Positions 48,218 to 60,439 of a DNA stretch of 64,000 nucleotides are shown here, in pieces. How positions within the stretch are numbered: the stretch's first letter is position 1; every line of letters starts with the position of its first letter. The position numbers and the translations under genes are program-made. This DNA comes from Tubiluchus corallicola (taxonomy: Eukaryota; Priapulida; Priapulimorpha; Priapulimorphida; Tubiluchidae): NCBI GenBank assembly GCA_030141605.1, contig JAQGDQ010000063.1, forward strand, positions 496,001 to 560,000, written 5' to 3'. The notes under the pieces were generated by a model. It did not search any database. It had not been told where the DNA came from and saw nothing but the letters and a program-made list of their open reading frames with translations.

Positions 48218-50896
48218 GAATGCGTTTGCGAGAAGACCATGCAAAATCGAAAAATTCCGGCACAAGGCTAGGTAACCGATTCGGACCAAAGTTCGGGTAT
48301 GAGGTCCACTAGTCACTAGCATTCACTATGTGAATCCGTTTGGTCCAACTCCTCATAGTAGCAGAGGTACGGCATAGGTCGATTTTCATGAAAAAATACC
48401 TATTTTTCTCTATTTTTTATTCATACTTGAAGGATTAGCCATGCAGCAACCACTGAGTTTGAATAGATCTGACTCTGCACAGTATTGGATCTTGTTATCT
48501 TCTCCAAAATGACATTTCGACTTTTGTCCCAAACCCCCCTCTTTCGGCTCTACTGGGGGTCTTTAAGCTCGCATTACGCACAAGATGCAAATACTCAGTC
48601 ATTTCAAAGTCTTATATCTCACCCACTGCGGAGGCGGGGACAAAAATATCGATGTGTATGTGAATAGAGTATTCCATCCCACTATGCTGTAGTGACAATT
48701 TCGATGGAGCGAATTTCCACCCTATTATAAATGACCTCTGAAATAGGGGCATATATCAGGGTGAAAATATAGGTAACAACCTTCATCAAAAAGCTTCGTG
48801 TAGATAAACATAAGTTGTCAAATCTTGCCAAAATACTTCAAAACGTCATAAATATTCATCTTTGGCAACTAGGGGCCTGGTCAGCACATTGGTTAAACTA
48901 CCGACAGGATTGGATTCCAGCATTCAAGATGGCGGCCACTGCTGAACTAAAATGTTCGTTTTCTGGGCTGTTTACCAGCGTTAAATGCTGTATTCTGACT
49001 AGTTATCCGCACGAAACGAATATTGTGAATCTATTAGCCTGTACTAAAGACACTGGACCGCATTTAGAGCGCTTCCATCTTCAAAAAAATGAAATATCTA
49101 CGGAATGGAAATTGCTTCTTGCAAGGACTGGAAAATGTTTTATGTACTGTTTATTTTCTATGCTTTGTAAATGTTATGTACAGGCTATTACCTAGTTATT
49201 ACTCATTGTCTTACATAGGCGTACAAGCCAGGACACAAAGAAAATTGCCCTAAATCTGAGCGAATGCCCCAAAATCGAAAATTTTTGTGCCATTGGCGCA
49301 ATCATTCAATCTCACTATTAATATTTTTTGTCAGAAGTATCGATTTTGTGCCACAAATAAATTTTGGGCGAAGAAAAATTTTCTGAGCTAAATATCACCG
49401 CAATACCCCTAGAAGCGGCCCATACGCTTATATTGTCTCATGTTTAGACTGTAAGATTTTCGCTTTATGATATATATATTCCCCATGATATATTTGTCTA
49501 TATTTCTGTATCTATCTTCTAGGGATAATCTACCTGCATCGATAATTCTTTCTCTTTTATTTAGATATTATGGTTTTGATTACTTGTACTACTCTTCAGT
49601 GATAGGATTATGTTGCTACAATAGGAACAGTATTTTGGACTTAGAGAAATTAATTCTGACTTGAGTTTTGTAGTTTTTCATTTTTGTACTGATATTCATA
49701 ATCTTCTATGTATAGCCATGAAGCTTATTCATATAAAAAGTATAAAAAATGAATGGATTTTATACCAAGTGTTGTCAGATTCTTTCGCTAGCAATGACTC
49801 TCAATCTTAACAATCGGTACTTCTTTTCTATTAGAGGGCTTATTGTTTAGTCTTATCCTGATATCCAATAGCGATTCAGTGTGTGGAGAATGCCTTGAAT
49901 CAAGGTCGGACTCAGTACCTGGGGCATGCATGATGTCCTGTCCAGAAATCCACCAGAAGAGGCAATTATTCATATTTGTAGTCATATGAAAATTCCGACA
50001 TAACTAAACCAATTTAAGATGAAATTCGCAAATTTCTAGCAATTTCCATGGCAAAGGAATCTATTGCTACTAGGAAATGAGAGCACTAGTCACAGAAAAT
50101 GCAGGTTAAACGTGGCTAGATGTCTACTGTCATATACGACCTGAGCCAAGTATGTCTACTTTTTACACATGGACGGAATTACTATGGAAAGCAAAAAAAG
50201 TGTGTTGCTAAGGCAGTTTTTTCTAACAGTGCCCCCTCTATATAATGTCATTCGTGATATTATCTCAGCTCGTGCGTTTTCATGAAATGTGGAATACAGA
50301 TTTGTCACTTATAATCCAGCATATAGATAGAAAAGATATTGAAAAACTACAAAAAAGGGGAATTTTGCTGATTTTTGTGAAATTTTAAAGTGCCAGTACT
50401 AAACACTGAAACAGGCTCCAGCGAATTTTCTTTTTTATATTATTAGTGAGGATGATGGTTAACACATACATGAAAATCAGAAGTTCTGTAGCCCCGCAGT
50501 GGGCGAGTTATGAGCCTTACAACTTAACCTCTCCCTGGACTTTTAACAAAAAGCCGAATTTGAAAAATGCCGTTCTCTGATACTATTAATAGTATGTCAG
50601 AAAAAGTTAGGATATCAGAAGACAATGTCTGGGTCTATGTACCAGCCAACTTACATCGACCCATCTATAATAGTTTATACAGGAGAAAAAGTTAAAATAA
50701 CCCCCCAAAATAGCGATTTTTTGCCTCTTTTGAGGTCAATTTCTTGATGTGGTCATTTCTCTGCCAATAGTAGCTCGATCGGTTTGATATCTTGGTTACA
50801 TGGTTTTAGGGGTTGCCCTTCATGTTAGAAAAAAATGATATAAATTCGTCACCTCTCATGTGCCACCCCCTGCATGGTGCTCTCGCGGACTCGTTC
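48218..50896. mobile_element. TTAA-target transposon (family T), copy 1, inserted in Tigger
   Basis: Left end GAATGCGTTTGCGAGAAGAC and reverse complement of right end GAACGAGTCCGCGAGAGCAC, both continuing CATGCA. Flanked by TTAA. Further inside, 48570-48710 resembles the reverse complement of 50390-50530 (CCCACTGCGG..GTGTATGTG), so the inverted arms run to several hundred bp. The ends match the element at 52595-59188 (GAGTCATTCCGCGAGAAAAC, then CATGCA). TTAA targets are typical of piggyBac and Kolobok elements. No transposase was seen, so it is non-autonomous. Confidence 0.85.
48929..49195 (+). CDS. Small unidentified ORF inside the TTAA element
   Basis: ATGGCGGCC in a good start context (AAGATGG) opens 88 codons: MAATAELKCSFSGLFTSVKC, then ILTSYPHETNIVNLLA and KDTGPHLERFHLQKNEIS, ending TAG at 49193-49195. 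The composition is like a real protein, not low-complexity. I do not recognise it and see no transposase motif. It could be an element-borne or captured exon, or chance; the frame is also open 38 codons upstream of this ATG. Confidence 0.3.
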   Translation: MAATAELKCSFSGLFTSVKCCILTSYPHETNIVNLLACTKDTGPHLERFHLQKNEISTEWKLLLARTGKCFMYCLFSMLCKCYVQAIT

Positions 50897-51441
50897 TTAA
50901 TTGTTCAGTGGCATCGTCTGAATCCATTGCTTCTAACACTCTCGCCCGCATTTCTCTTCTATAGTATGCCTTCCGTGTGCGAACAATGCCTTGATCACAG
51001 GGTTGATTAAGTGATGTGGTGTTTGCAGGCAAAAACACAACTTTAATGTGTTTCAGTGATGCGCTGACTACATGGGCAGTAGTCTACCAGTAAAATAATG
51101 TTTCACTTTAAGCTCACATCCCATTTCACTAACCATTCGTTAAACAATACAGCCGTCATCTAAGCATTCGAGTTTGCACAGTAATCTACCGGTAATGTTG
51201 CAACACCTTTAAAACACCCGGGATTCCACCAATCACCAGCAGTTTTTCCTTTTTTCCTGATATGCTTACACAGCATAGCACTGTCACACTTTTTTTTTGA
51301 AATCTTATACCCCTTTGCATTTTCGTTCCCAAATAAGTAGGTGTGCTCAGGCAAAGCTCTAAAATAAAGTCCAGTTTCATCCGTGTTGTAAATGTTGTCG
51401 GGTAAATACCCTGCAATAATTTTTGGCATTCTTCTATCCAA
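50856..51441 (-). pseudogene. Tigger transposase remnant, DDE catalytic part
   Basis: Minus frames encode NIYNTDETGLYFRALPEHTY (first-D block, DET at 51381-51373), then AGDWWNPGCFKGVATLPVDY, then LPANTTSLNQPCDQGIVRT and KAYYRREM (third catalytic D, about 51030-50980). These are the DDE_1 signatures of pogo/Tigger transposases. There are frameshifts between the pieces. The second-D region is not clear. The coding sequence stops at the TTAA insertion at 50897. Confidence 0.8.
50897..50900. repeat. TTAA target site, right
   Basis: TTAA next to the right TIR of the inserted element, paired with 48214-48217. Confidence 0.85.
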
Positions 51442-51860
51442 TTTTCAGCAGCTAGAACATCAGCATCCTTTTCCTCACCATGGGTACATTTGTACACGAT
51501 GTTTTCATGCTTTCTCCATCACTGAAACCACCCATCTGTTGCGACAAACTCTTCTTTTCCCATTTTCTTTGCCAAATCTTCTGCTTTCTGTTGTATTAAA
51601 CGAGTGTTCCCTCAAGCATCTTTTTCTCTTGCATTTGTAAACCACACTTTTAACCTTGACTCCACTTCACAATCTTGTCCCGTGCGTCGCCTCTTAGATT
51701 CTCATTTTGGCTTGCTGACTGCTCAATTTCAGACCGTTTTTCAATATTCTGCTGCGAATATTTCGGAAATTTTCAACTTTACTGCTGCACACTTCTACCC
51801 CATCGTTGGAAGTTCAGTTTCTCCTTAACGGTTGGATCTTTACGCTTATGCTCCATTGTT
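51442..51860 (-). pseudogene. Tigger transposase remnant, N-terminal DNA-binding part
   Basis: Minus frames encode HKRKDPTVKEKLNFQRWG, KFPKYSQQNIENGLKLSSQQ, RRVCRNRWVVSVMEKA and HGEEKDADVLAAENWIEECQ. The order is that of the CENP-B-type helix-turn-helix region leading to the DDE domain. It contains several stops and shifts. There is an ATG (MEHKR) at about 51858. Confidence 0.6.
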
Positions 51861-52266
51861 CAAACTTCTTAACTTTATGCCCTTATTTGCTGTATGATCT
51901 TTACTCTTGTAAGTCACAAAGAATACTGGCTGATTACTGTACCTGCATCTTTGACTATTAACTCATTAACCCTGAAAGCATGATTTGCAACTACAGCATT
52001 AAAAGAAAACCGCTAGGCAAGTGATTAAATGTGTAGCGTCTAGAAATTCTTTGGGTAACGAGGTTAATTGTAGTGGGCGAGCGGGTAACAGATTCAAGGC
52101 AAAAGTAGGAAAAGCTGTTTTGGCACATACAAATGTCTTATTTTAAGTAGGTGACGGAATACTGATAGTTTTTATGTATATTTGAAGCGGTCCGTTCCTG
52201 GCATTTTTGAATCAATTGAGCGATTGAGTCTATTAACCGTGAGTCTATTAAGCTGCGACTACTGTA

Positions 52267-52590
52267 ATATAATGTAATACTAAATGTGATCTCTACTGTG
52301 ATGCATGTACTTACAATTGCAATATGCGATTCCAATTGTAGCAAAGAATGCAAGGCCGGATTAACCCAGACTAAGCACCATTAGTGCACCAAGGTGACAA
52401 AAAATAGCAAATTGAAAACAGATAAAAAAATTAAATAAAGTATGTTAAAGATCATGAAAGTCTTACACAGTTCAAAGTGTGAGCTAGAGAGCTACAGGGC
52501 AATAATTATTTTTTTGCTGCTGGCAGGCATCGTACCTTTTTTGTAGCTGATTTATTTAGTTTAAGTTTAATTTTGAAGTAAATGAAAAAT
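52267..52590. other. Spacer between Tigger and the second TTAA element
   Basis: AT-rich, no feature recognised. Confidence 0.4.
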
Positions 52591-53110
52591 TTAAGAGTCA
52601 TTCCGTGAGAAAATCGGCAAAATAGTGGAAGGTGACAAATCACCGATTTTGTTCATATTCACAGGGTTTGATGGCCCCCTCAGATGTACCCCACAGCCAA
52701 AATATTAGATTTCAGAAATGAGCCGTTTCTGAGAAAAGCCGCCATTTTGATTTTTTTCGGATTTTGGCCATTTTGGCGTAAAAAATTGCCCATTATTTCT
52801 CACGTTATTACAGACAGTAAATGAGCGATCCAGCACTAGTTAATTGGTGATATATATAGTAGGGGTCTTACCCTACCGTACCATTATCGTTGCCAAATTG
52901 AACCTCCTTTTCAGTTGGTGTCATCAGATTGCAAAAGATACGTGTCTGCTGCTGCTGAATTTAGACGCCATTTTGAAATCCCCGTAACTCCACTGGGGCG
53001 GGTATTGGGGGACTAATCCATATATTTTTATTTGCAGCTTGACTAGTCCTACAAATGCATGAAATAAAATTTTGGCCAGCGATCTCTCAAGTGTCCAGAA
53101 TTTTTAGCCA

Positions 53111-54150
53111 AAGTTGCTCTTTTTTGCCATTTTCACAACCTTGACCTATATTTAGCTATTCGCCTTTGGATGACGGTGTTGCCATTAGAATCGATACAAA
53201 GTGCAGCAACGTCAGTGTTTATAGTAATAATGGACTGGCTTTAGATGTCTGGGCACTCCTAGCAACCAGGCCCCTCATCAGGGGGCCCCTGTGACGATTA
53301 TAACATAGTGATTTTTTATAATCTGTGTAAAACACGGAATAGTTTCATGTACATAATAACAGTTTCATGTACAAGTGCTCGGGCTATATACCTATGGCCC
53401 GTGGATCAATACGGGGACCTCGGGTGGGCCCCACTGTCTTGAATGAAAAATAGACTTCAGTCAAAAAGGTTTAGTGTCGCTTTGCTAAACAAGATTCTAA
53501 AGTAAGGCGGACAAGGCGAGGCAAGGCACTATTTGTGAAATTGTGTTGAAACCGCAGCGAGCATCGAATATAACATGTTGCGAACCAATTTTTAAAACAC
53601 GCACAGCTTTGTGTGGTTTTGTATTCAACAGGCGAATAGTTGTCAGTCCCTGATATTTTTCCTCAAATCAATTCGAGTTAATAGTTAGTTAGTTACTAAT
53701 ACCTTGGTGTGGCAACTTTGGCAGCTTCGACAACCAGACTTCTGCTTACTAACAACGGGCATTAACAAAAAAACTGGTTAAGAAACGCAGCAAAGGCCAC
53801 TACGACCCTGCCTCGGCCGTTACACACTAATTCCGACTCTGTGCAACGTATGTTTCAAGCCATTCGCTCATATTGTATTTAACCGCCAGGTTTCCACCGT
53901 CTCGTAAAGATATACGCATATACACCGACTACCATATTCAACTAAACTCTAACGAGAATCAGGGCGCTGACGTTTATAATCGCAAATTTTCAAAATAACA
54001 AAAAGACAACAACAAATTCTTTACGTCCACGACTATTCTTTATTCGCCAATATTCAATGAAAAGTCGCACTATAGTAAATAATAATAAGCTAATAATTGA
54101 TAATACATACAGTAAGCTGCTACTATGTGTTGCTATGGTAACCTCCTTAT
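53111..54150. other. Central unique part of the second TTAA element
   Basis: No ORF of note. Several CpGs at 53560-53990 and an X-box-like motif at 54129-54142 stand out. Confidence 0.4.
54129..54142. promoter_or_regulatory. RFX X-box-like motif
   Basis: GTTGCTATGGTAAC fits the X-box consensus (GTnnCYATnGnAAC type) bound by RFX factors in animals. It is a single motif and could be chance. Confidence 0.3.
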
Positions 54151-54154
54151 CAAA

Positions 54155-54340
54155 AGAGACACAGAGAGACAGAGAGACACAGAGAGACAGAAAGAGACAG
54201 AGAGACACACAGAGAGACGGAGAGAGACACAGAGAGACAGACACAGAGAGACAGAGGGAGAGACAGAGAGAGACACAGAGAGACAGAGAGAGGCACAGAG
54301 AGACAGAGAGAGACACAGATAGAGACACAGAGAGACAGAT
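54155..54340. repeat. GA/CA microsatellite, left part
   Basis: ACAGAGAG-type repeat that ends exactly at the ATA tail of LINE copy B. The same repeat resumes at 57478, beyond the LINE. Confidence 0.95.
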
Positions 54341-54598
54341 ATAATAATAATAATAATAATAAATCTTTATTAAAGAAATGAATATATATACACAAAGGTG
54401 CCTCTTTTTGCAGGCTCAGATCAACAAATTACATTTTCACATAACAAATCTTTTAAATCCAGTTTCACACTATGTACAACGAATAACATTTTATACTTAA
54501 ATTAGATATAATTTCAAACGAATCACAAGTATTATACAAACAAATTAACTTTACACAACTACATAATTTATTATTTTTTATACTGGAGCGGGCCTAAA

Positions 54599-56377
54599 TT
54601 AACAGTTACTTAGTATAAAATTTTCCCTGATCAGGTTAGTGAAAGCCATTATTAAATTTTTATCAGATTGAAGCATAATATTACGTGTATAATTGGCATC
54701 AGCTATTTCCATGAACGGCATTCTTTTTGCATTATCTATTTTATTACATCTGAATAAAATGTGCTGAGGAGTTTGCTCTTCTTCTCCACATGGACATAAA
54801 CTAGTATCACACATATTAAGTCTATACAAAAAGCTGTTAAAATTCCCCTGACCAGTTAAAAAGGACATGGCAATGGATTCTATTTTCCTTTCATTATTTC
54901 CAAGCGGCAAATTTAAGGGTGTACATTTTATATTCTGTATTTCAACATTATCTCCTCGAAATTGCATAACATGTCTATATTTAGTTGCCCAGGTATAAGA
55001 AACATAATCTGTAATTTGACGTTTGGTATAAATTAACATATTTTCAGGAATTTGTTCAAGATCTGTATTACGAAAGTTTTCATTCCAGACAAATTTTAAA
55101 AAGTTTCTCACAGTCTGCACATTTGTATACATAATATTTTTATAAATATGTCTTCCTGTCAGACGTGTACTACCATACCGCAGAATCTGTTGTTTTACTA
55201 AATCATTAGCGCTCTGACATAATGTCTTAAGACATGATTTAACCACAATTACACTTAGTTCAATGTCTAACGGTGGAAGACCACAAAGTAATTCCAATTT
55301 AGTACGATCTGGTTTAAAAGCCAACCCCGCAGAAACTTTCATTATATCATAGGTTATATCTTCAAATACAGTAAGTTTTTTACCTAACCATACAATAGCA
55401 CCATACAGTATAATCGGCAAAATAGTAGTTTTATAAATATTTACAATGGTAGCAAGTCGCAAACCTGCATATTTACTGCAATTGTTTTTTACTTTCAACC
55501 ATCTATACCATACCTTTTTATGAACATTGCCCGCGTGTTTAACAAATGTTAATTTCCGATCAACAGTTAGGCCTAATATTTTGCTGTCTTCAACAAACAA
55601 TATTTCATTGTTACTAATTTTTAAATTGTCTGGCTTGTTATTTTCATCCCATGCCCCTACTAGCAATGCTTCTGTCTTACCAGGTAACGTATTTATCTTT
55701 AAACGCCATTTCTGGCACCATTTGTGAAGCACATCACAACAGCTTTGTGCAATTGTAACACAAGTTTGCGGGTCTGTATTTGACACATGCAAAGATCCAT
55801 CATCAACATACTTGTACTTTTTAACAGAGTCATGCATATTATAAAACATATCTGCAATGAAAAATATAAACAGTATTGGGGCTATAACTGACCCCTGTGG
55901 GAGTCCTAAATTGCATCGATATTGATCGGACATATAATCATTTATCTTTATGCAGATATTGCGATTTTGTAATATATATGCTATAAGGCGTAGCATAGAC
56001 CCTCGTACATTTGCACAAATAAGTTTAAATAATAAACCTTCAACCCAAACACTGTCGAACGCTTTTTCGTAATCACAGCAAATTGTTATACCGTATGCAT
56101 TATTCAAAATGTCGTCTTCCATATCAGTAACTAATCTGGTTAAATAACGTACTGTATTTTTGCCTTTTATGAAGCCTTCTTGCTCTGTATCAATGCAGTT
56201 TAACTGAAAGAAATGATTTTTAAGTCTATTTGATATTAAACGCTCAACAAGTTTACCTACATACGAAGAAATGGTTATTGGACGATAATTACTGGCATTT
56301 GAATAATCGATTTTGTTAGGTTTTTTAGTGGAATTACTTTCGTGCACGTCCAAGGCCATAATTGATTTTCTAAGCAC
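54599..56377 (-). CDS. LINE copy B: reverse transcriptase ORF
   Basis: A 592-codon open frame with NYRPITISSYVGKLVERLIS, TEQEGFIKGKNT, CCDYEKAFDSVW, NLGLPQGSVIAPILFIFFIA, KYKYVDDGSL (YVDD at 55810-55799) and LGLTVDRKLTF, all RT motifs in the usual order. The C-terminus has CPCGEEEQTPQHILFRC. It lacks an endonuclease of its own because of the frameshift at about 56323; the preceding frame (56589-56275) carries ENAVSEVRTEGKSLDSDGF and WPWTCTKVIPL. It is probably no longer able to move, though RT alone could be made. Confidence 0.9.
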   Translation of the reverse strand: MLRKSIMALDVHESNSTKKPNKIDYSNASNYRPITISSYVGKLVERLISNRLKNHFFQLNCIDTEQEGFIKGKNTVRYLTRLVTDMEDDILNNAYGITICCDYEKAFDSVWVEGLLFKLICANVRGSMLRLIAYILQNRNICIKINDYMSDQYRCNLGLPQGSVIAPILFIFFIADMFYNMHDSVKKYKYVDDGSLHVSNTDPQTCVTIAQSCCDVLHKWCQKWRLKINTLPGKTEALLVGAWDENNKPDNLKISNNEILFVEDSKILGLTVDRKLTFVKHAGNVHKKVWYRWLKVKNNCSKYAGLRLATIVNIYKTTILPIILYGAIVWLGKKLTVFEDITYDIMKVSAGLAFKPDRTKLELLCGLPPLDIELSVIVVKSCLKTLCQSANDLVKQQILRYGSTRLTGRHIYKNIMYTNVQTVRNFLKFVWNENFRNTDLEQIPENMLIYTKRQITDYVSYTWATKYRHVMQFRGDNVEIQNIKCTPLNLPLGNNERKIESIAMSFLTGQGNFNSFLYRLNMCDTSLCPCGEEEQTPQHILFRCNKIDNAKRMPFMEIADANYTRNIMLQSDKNLIMAFTNLIRENFILSNC

Positions 56378-56589
56378 ATATTTGCGATACGTAATACAAT
56401 ATTTTTTGCTACTGGCCCAAAATGTTTTATCATTTTTGGGTGAAACCCATCGGAGTCAAGCGACTTGCCTTCAGTTCGCACTTCACTTACTGCATTTTCT
56501 AATTCTTGTAAATTAAACCAGTTATTTAGACAAAAATTTTCGTTTTGTTCCCAGTCCATAACTGATAATGAGCGTTCAATGTGATTTTT

Positions 56590-57477
56590 CTAGTTTTCAT
56601 CAAATTCTTCCGCGTTCATGTGTTCCCCACTAAAAAAAGTCTTATATAATAAATCAGCACTATCCGAGGCCGAGACTACAGGTGAGCCATTACTAATTAA
56701 TATATCAACACTATTATTATTATTGCTATTTACACCTTTAAAAATTTGTTTATATGTTTTCCAGAAGATGGCACCTTTTTCTACATTTAGTTTTTCTGTC
56801 TTGCTCTGTAGCCATCTATTCATAGCACTACTAAGTTCACTATCAAAGTTTTCTTTGTCAGTAATATAGATGAGTTTATTTTCGTAGCTTGAGTGTCTTT
56901 TGAACTTCTTCCTGCTGAGTCGAACAAGTCTTGATAACCGTGATAGCTCTGCAGTCCAGAACGGTTTACTGTGAGCACAGATAACTTTACGTTTTAGAGC
57001 CAACATATTACTTTCGGCAATAGTTTCTCTAAACCAGTGCCACATACTAATGACGTCATTGGATAATAACAAGTTATTGAAGACTACGTCGTTTGCCATC
57101 AAGCGCTCGTCTAAGTTACGTGACCATTCTGTCCAATTGCTACCCTTAATGTCGAACACATGTTTCTTTTCTGCCAAATTTGCTTGCGACGTATTAAAGC
57201 TGGATATCACAGGATAATGTCCCATTAAGGGGGCGCCACTAAACAACTCGACCTCACAGTCCACATATTGATTTAACACTATATTTGCCATTTTATCAGT
57301 TGAAATTATTAAATCGATTGTACTTGCACCAGTACTGGAGCTAAAAGTGCTCGACGATGGAGCAAAAAAAGTTACTTTGCTGTTATTTGCACAAATGAAA
57401 TCTTTGAGCACTTTGCCATTCGCATTATCTGAAGTATCCCACAAAAAACAACGTGCGTTAAAGTCTCCAGTAGCTAC
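56590..57477 (-). pseudogene. LINE copy B: endonuclease 3' half and linker
   Basis: Begins VATGDFNARCFLWDT (GDFNA box at 57468-57454), then STIDLIIST and MGHYPVISSF, three conserved APE-endonuclease blocks, followed by linker text (HSKPFWTAELSRLSRLVR, KTYKQIFKG). The frame continues upstream into the microsatellite only because the repeat is open (poly-Ser/Leu). It ends at TAG 56592-56590, after which the same frame reopens. Confidence 0.88.
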
Positions 57478-58571
<1,094 letters not shown>

Positions 58572-58650
58572 ACGGTAATTTATCGTTTCTTTTTGAAATT
58601 TTCATTTTTTTTATTCAGAATTATGAATAATTCGTTCTAATTTTTTTCCG
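58572..58650. other. Short spacer between microsatellite and inverted arm
   Basis: AT-rich. From 58656 a + frame (GHIQDRISSIYGRAGQNFIN...) stays open for 45 codons to TGA at 58791, inside the right arm. Confidence 0.3.
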
Positions 58651-59192
58651 ATTTAGGTCACATTCAAGATCGAATCTCGTCAATTTATGGACGAGCTGGC
58701 CAAAATTTTATTAATGATCTAAGTATGCCTGGTCAAGCTGTAAATAAACATATATTAATTATACTTCAAATACCCGCCCCAGTGGAGTTATGAGAATTTT
58801 AAAACAGGGTGTCATTCAGACTGTAGCAGACACGCATCTTTCATGAGCTCATGATACCTACTGAAAGAGAATCTCAATTCATCAAACTCAATGTGGCAAT
58901 AGGGCAAGACCCCTACTATATATATCACCCAGCAACTAGTCCTGGATCATTCATTTACTGCCTGTAATGATGTGACAAATATAGGTCATTTTTTTACGTC
59001 AAAATGGCCAAAATCCGAAAAAAATCAAAATGGCGGCGTATCTCCGAAACGGCTCATATTTGATATCTAATATTTTGGCTGTGGGGTACATCTGAGGGGA
59101 TCATCCAACCCTGTGAATATGAACAAAATTGATTTGTCACCTTCCACTATTTTTTTTACTTTTGCATGGTTTTCTCGCGGAATGACTCTTAA

Positions 59193-60220
59193 GTGGCATA
59201 AATCCTACATAGAGCAATGGAGTTTGTTTTATGTAACAATGCCGCATATTTTGTATCACGTAATACGTATGTTTTGAGCTGTGAAACAGGCAAAGGAGGC
59301 ACCCGGGGCACCAGGTGCTGGGTGTGCTTAGGGCACCAACACACCTAAATCCGGGGCCCTGAAAGAATATCTTTGTAATTTAAGAATGCAAAATAATAAA
59401 ACCCCTGCCTAAACAATAGAGGACTATTAACAGAGCTCATTGACAAAGTGAGTAGAAATGTAGGTCTACTATAAGTATCACCAACATTTTTTTTATTTTG
59501 AAATGATAAGTATAACAAGAAGATTCTGTATTGCTGAATCTACGTTGCACATTATTAATAAGTAAAAACAATACATATGATTAAAAAAATAGCAACAGAA
59601 ACTATAGAAACGTTTTTTTTTGTTTTAACTGGATCAGAGTTGACAGTTAAAGTAAGGTAGTAAGGTAGATTAGATTTGGAAAACTAAGAATTGTCTTTGT
59701 TAGATGTTTCCAACAGTTGGGTAACTACAGATTGCCTCAAAGCCTCACAAAATAAAAAGTATTAAAAATAGAAGAAAAAGAAGATTCAGTAGTGTAGATT
59801 AGATTTGGAAAAATAAAGATTTTCTTTATTAGGTGTTAGTAAATAATAATCCGCAGCCTATTTTTGCTCATATGACCTCTATCTTGGCATGCCAAAAATA
59901 TGAGAATGATTTTAATTTCCTTTACCAAGATAGTGGGTAAGGCAGATCTGAGTAGTTACTGTAGATACTAATACTTGTAAGTGCAAGAAAAATTTTGTAG
60001 AATTACTGAAGAAAAAGTAGGTGAAAATAACAGCCAGCACTCATTTAAGCAAAGACGTGGCTTTTATTCAGACACAACATTTGCAACATTTGGACCAGTT
60101 ATGGCCATGTTTATGCAGCATTGCAATTAGGTGGATTGTTACATGAACAAGGGTAGTTGAAGTTAAAAGTAGATGAGAAAAAAGATATTCCAAACACTGA
60201 CTCAAATGTTTTTTTTCCAG
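59193..60220. other. AT-rich DNA; one diverged 44-bp direct repeat
   Basis: The words GTAGATTAGATTTGGAAAA..CTTT at 59665-59708 recur at 59794-59837. No gene recognised. Confidence 0.4.
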
Positions 60221-60256
60221 ATGTCCTACTTTGCCGAGATGACATTGATGGTCCAG
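60221..60256 (+). CDS. Possible 36-nt microexon of an unidentified gene
   Basis: A strong acceptor (GTTTTTTTTCCAG) and a strong donor (GTATGT at 60257) bracket 36 nt. Two frames are open: MSYFAEMTLMVQ in phase 0 and VLLCRDDIDGP in phase 2 entry. It could be a downstream exon of the gene suggested at 44714, but the gap is 15 kb and no other exon was found. Confidence 0.3.
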
Positions 60257-60439
60257 GTATGTTAGGTAAATATTCTTATATTAATTTCAGTTAAACTAGC
60301 AAAGTGGTTCTGATGATATCAAAATAAAATGCCTCTTTAAAGTCCACATTCTGATAATGTCAAAGTAAAGTGCCACCAGTCTAAACATTTTTCTATGGAA
60401 TGTTGAAGCTACTTTTGCTCTTTTTTTAAGAAAATGAAA

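Larger units (their letters stand above)
47456..52264 (-). mobile_element. Tigger/pogo-type DNA transposon (4.8 kb), interrupted
   Basis: The left end CAGTAGTCGCCGCTTAATAG and the reverse complement of the right end CAGTAGTCGCAGCTTAATAG match at 19 of 20 positions, with TA on both outer sides (47454-47455, 52265-52266). The minus strand carries remnants of a DDE transposase, interrupted by a second transposon at 48218-50896 (see entries). Without that insert the element is about 2.1 kb, the usual size of autonomous Tigger-like elements. Confidence 0.88.
54341..57477 (-). mobile_element. Non-LTR retrotransposon copy B, 5'-truncated, inside a microsatellite
   Basis: About 3.1 kb reading leftward, from the middle of an endonuclease domain to an ATA-repeat 3' tail (54341-54362). 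It belongs to a group with an APE-type endonuclease and a CCHC-like C-terminus (Jockey/CR1/R1-like); no RNase H motif was seen. It is broken only by an in-frame TAG (56592-56590) and a one-base indel in an A-run (56326-56321). Copy A at 16990-18587 is the same family. Confidence 0.92.

Noticed and set aside
53990-54395. Ser/Leu/Cys-rich and Arg/Glu-rich ORFs
   Set aside because: Microsatellite artefacts, same cause.
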